This document shows positions 62,041-64,000 of a stretch of 64,000 nucleotides of DNA, piece after piece (within the stretch, counting starts at the first letter, position 1; every line of letters starts with the position of its first letter). A program made the translations under genes and the position numbers. The notes under the pieces were generated by a model. That model saw nothing but the letters and a program-made list of their open reading frames with translations, was not told the DNA's origin and made no database searches. Source of the DNA: Vibrio rarus (GTDB taxonomy: Bacteria; Pseudomonadota; Gammaproteobacteria; Enterobacterales; Vibrionaceae); contig NZ_AP024900.1 of the NCBI RefSeq assembly GCF_024347075.1, positions 2,542,001-2,606,000 on the forward strand, given 5' to 3'.

Positions 62041-63840
62041 ATGCGCTCAACCCTAATCTCATTATTGTTATTATGCTTTTCTCACGCCACTTTGGCCGCG
62101 TTTAGCAGTCAAACGACGCCTACGCCTCAACCGAACTTTGAGCAAGCAAGCTTTGGTCAACCGGCCTTTAAAACCGTAGAGCAAGCCTTCCCTTTTACGA
62201 CTATCCAACAGGATAACCAAGTTCAATTAACGTGGCAGGTTTCTAAAGGCTACTACCTTTATCAGTCTCGATTTGATGTGCAAGCTCAAAATGCCACCTT
62301 AGGTAAGTTACAATTAAGAGATGGCACACCGTACAAAGATGAATTTTTTGGCTTAGTGAATATTTACACTGAGCCTGTGACGATAACGGTGCCCATTACA
62401 GAATCACACAATAACGCACAACTTACCGTGCAATACCAAGGCTGTGCTAAAGCAGGGTTTTGCTACCCCCCAGAAACTAAGGTCATTTCCTTAGCACCGA
62501 GCAGTGCCACAACCACCAGCACCGCACTTACCATACCCCCTACCGAAACATCCAAGAGCGCCTCCATTGACGCTCTACCTAAAAACGACAGTGATATGGC
62601 GGCGCTACTTAGTGACTCTATTTGGACGCCATTAATCTTTTTATTACTCGGTATCGGCCTAGCCTTTACACCCTGTGTATTGCCTATGTACCCCATTTTA
62701 ACCAGCATAGTTTTAGGTAATGGCAAACAGTCTTCGGCTCGCGCCCTATCATTGTCTTTTATTTATGTGCAAGGTATGGCGTTAACATACACCCTACTAG
62801 GACTAGTGGTGGCCTCTGCTGGAATGCAATTTCAGGCGGCACTGCAGCATCCTGCGGTGCTCATCACCATTAGTGTCCTGTTTGTCTTACTGTCGCTATC
62901 CATGTTTGGCCTATATAACTTACAACTTCCTAGTAGCGTGCAAACTAAGCTCAGCGAAATAAGCAATCAGCAAAAAGGTGGGCGCTGGTTGGGGGCTTTT
63001 GTTATGGGCATTATATCTGGATTAGTGTGCTCTCCTTGTACTACTGCCCCTCTATCTGGAGCCTTGCTGTATGTGGCTCAAACCGGCGATATCTTAACGG
63101 GCGCCATCACTCTATATGCATTAGCTCTAGGGATGGGCATACCACTCATCATACTGGCTGTTTTTGGTAATCGCTTCTTACCCAAAGCTGGATTATGGAT
63201 GGATAAAGTCAAAATCGTATTCGGTTTTGTATTACTGGCAGCTCCGCTATTTTTCTTGGAAAGAATCATCAATGAGCAATGGGTGTTAGCTCTGTGGTCT
63301 CTTTTAGGGATCTCGTTTTTTGCTTGGCTCTATCATGCAAAAAATCAATTACCTTTTGGCAGTTGGAAACAAAGCCTTATTGGCGTCATTGCGGTATTAG
63401 GTTTAATTGGTTCAGCACAACCTATATGGAATAAATTACTCGGCTTAGATAGCCATATTGCGCCAGTTACATCTGAAATTTCCTTTACCCGAGTCAGCAC
63501 AGTTGCTGAATTGCAACAGCAACTAGATAAAGCCAAGCTCGCAGGAAAACCTGTGATGCTCGACTTTTATGCTGACTGGTGTGTGGCCTGCAAGGAGTTT
63601 GAGAAATACACCTTCCATGAGGCGCAAGTAGAGAAAAAACTGACTCAGTTTGTACTACTGCAAGCGGATGTCACTAAAAATCAAATGCAGGACATCAAAC
63701 TCCTTGAACACATGCATGTGCTAGGGTTACCTACCATCGAGTTTTGGGATGCTAACGGGGAACACCAGCCCGCATCTCGACTCACCGGTTTTGTCAAAGC
63801 GGAGCCTTTCTTAAATCACCTGCAGCGCATTAACCCATAA
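62041..63840 (+). CDS. dsbD: Thiol:disulfide interchange protein DsbD
   Basis: DsbD moves electrons from cytoplasmic thioredoxin through the membrane to periplasmic DsbC, DsbG and CcmG. The 599-residue protein has a signal peptide (about 1-20), an N-terminal periplasmic domain with the redox pair in CAKAGFC, eight membrane helices including CVLPMYPI and [10 protein letters not shown] with the membrane cysteines, and a C-terminal thioredoxin-like domain with WCVAC. It is a full-length three-domain protein and ends with a terminator. Confidence 0.97.
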   Translation: MRSTLISLLLLCFSHATLAAFSSQTTPTPQPNFEQASFGQPAFKTVEQAFPFTTIQQDNQVQLTWQVSKGYYLYQSRFDVQAQNATLGKLQLRDGTPYKDEFFGLVNIYTEPVTITVPITESHNNAQLTVQYQGCAKAGFCYPPETKVISLAPSSATTTSTALTIPPTETSKSASIDALPKNDSDMAALLSDSIWTPLIFLLLGIGLAFTPCVLPMYPILTSIVLGNGKQSSARALSLSFIYVQGMALTYTLLGLVVASAGMQFQAALQHPAVLITISVLFVLLSLSMFGLYNLQLPSSVQTKLSEISNQQKGGRWLGAFVMGIISGLVCSPCTTAPLSGALLYVAQTGDILTGAITLYALALGMGIPLIILAVFGNRFLPKAGLWMDKVKIVFGFVLLAAPLFFLERIINEQWVLALWSLLGISFFAWLYHAKNQLPFGSWKQSLIGVIAVLGLIGSAQPIWNKLLGLDSHIAPVTSEISFTRVSTVAELQQQLDKAKLAGKPVMLDFYADWCVACKEFEKYTFHEAQVEKKLTQFVLLQADVTKNQMQDIKLLEHMHVLGLPTIEFWDANGEHQPASRLTGFVKAEPFLNHLQRINP

Positions 63841-63849
63841 AACACCCAC

Positions 63850-63879
63850 ATGCCCATTCCTCATTGAATGGGCATTTTT
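63850..63879 (+). terminator. Terminator after dsbD
   Basis: A 9-bp stem ATGCCCATT / AATGGGCAT around an 8-base loop, followed by T's. The remaining bases to 64000 are AT-rich with no gene visible. Confidence 0.88.
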
Positions 63880-64000
63880 CAATCTGCTCAATAAATATCG
63901 ATATAGCCCAGAGTTTTCACTCCTCAATGTTGTTCATTGCATGAAAAGTATTAATAATCTATTAAATAAACTCTAACAACATGGATACAAGTGACATGGA

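Overview
The window reads as chromosomal DNA of a Vibrionaceae member, most likely Vibrio or a close relative. The evidence is gene content and order: tsaE-amiB-mutL-miaA-hfq-hflX-hflK-hflC, epmA/frdABCD/efp/epmB, secB-gpsA-cysE, envC/zapB/glpX/tpiA/pfkA/fieF/cpxP/cpxRA. Protein sequences look vibrio-like and base composition is moderate to low in GC. I cannot name the species. Almost everything is core, housekeeping DNA. I see no insertion sequence, prophage, integron or CRISPR array.

Layout. 1-13 kb (minus strand): the 5' part of rnr, then nsrR, purA, a yjeT-like gene, hflC-hflK-hflX-hfq-miaA-mutL-amiB-tsaE. 13-16.2 kb: queG, then a 570-bp non-coding stretch rich in DnaA boxes and GATC sites with an exact IHF consensus, then a minus-strand array of five initiator tRNA-Met genes alternating with five intact tRNA-Gly(GCC) genes and one damaged tRNA-Gly. 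16.2-24.5 kb: orn, rsgA, psd, a TetR regulator, menA, rraA, a DASS transporter, a glycerophosphodiesterase and an EamA exporter. 24.5-31.4 kb: epmA, frdABCD, efp, epmB and a surface-repeat protein. 31.6-41.2 kb: an ABC-F protein, a ModF-like protein, a large lipoprotein pullulanase and groL/groS. 41.4-51.4 kb: a MATE exporter, cysE, gpsA, secB, a rhodanese protein, gpmI, envC, zapB, glpX and two small genes. 51.6-64 kb: tpiA, pfkA, fieF, cpxP, cpxRA, trmL, fxsA, aspA, dcuA and dsbD.

How the genes connect. Fumarate respiration is well represented: AspA makes fumarate, DcuA exchanges C4-dicarboxylates, FrdABCD reduces fumarate and MenA makes the quinone; an FNR-like box lies before frdA. The EF-P system is complete for lysylation (efp, epmA, epmB). 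Cell separation is represented by AmiB, its family activator EnvC, and ZapB. Envelope and protein quality control includes HflKC, GroESL, SecB, DsbD and the Cpx system with an exact CpxR box between cpxP and cpxR. Central carbon genes gpmI, glpX, tpiA and pfkA are clustered.

The most interesting item is the non-coding stretch at 14.2-14.75 kb. It has the same neighbours (queG on one side, tRNA-Gly(GCC) genes on the other) as the E. coli datA locus, where DnaA and IHF promote DnaA-ATP hydrolysis. Its contents (two exact DnaA boxes, about five near matches, an exact IHF site, five GATC sites and an AT-rich run) fit a datA-like or origin-like regulatory locus.
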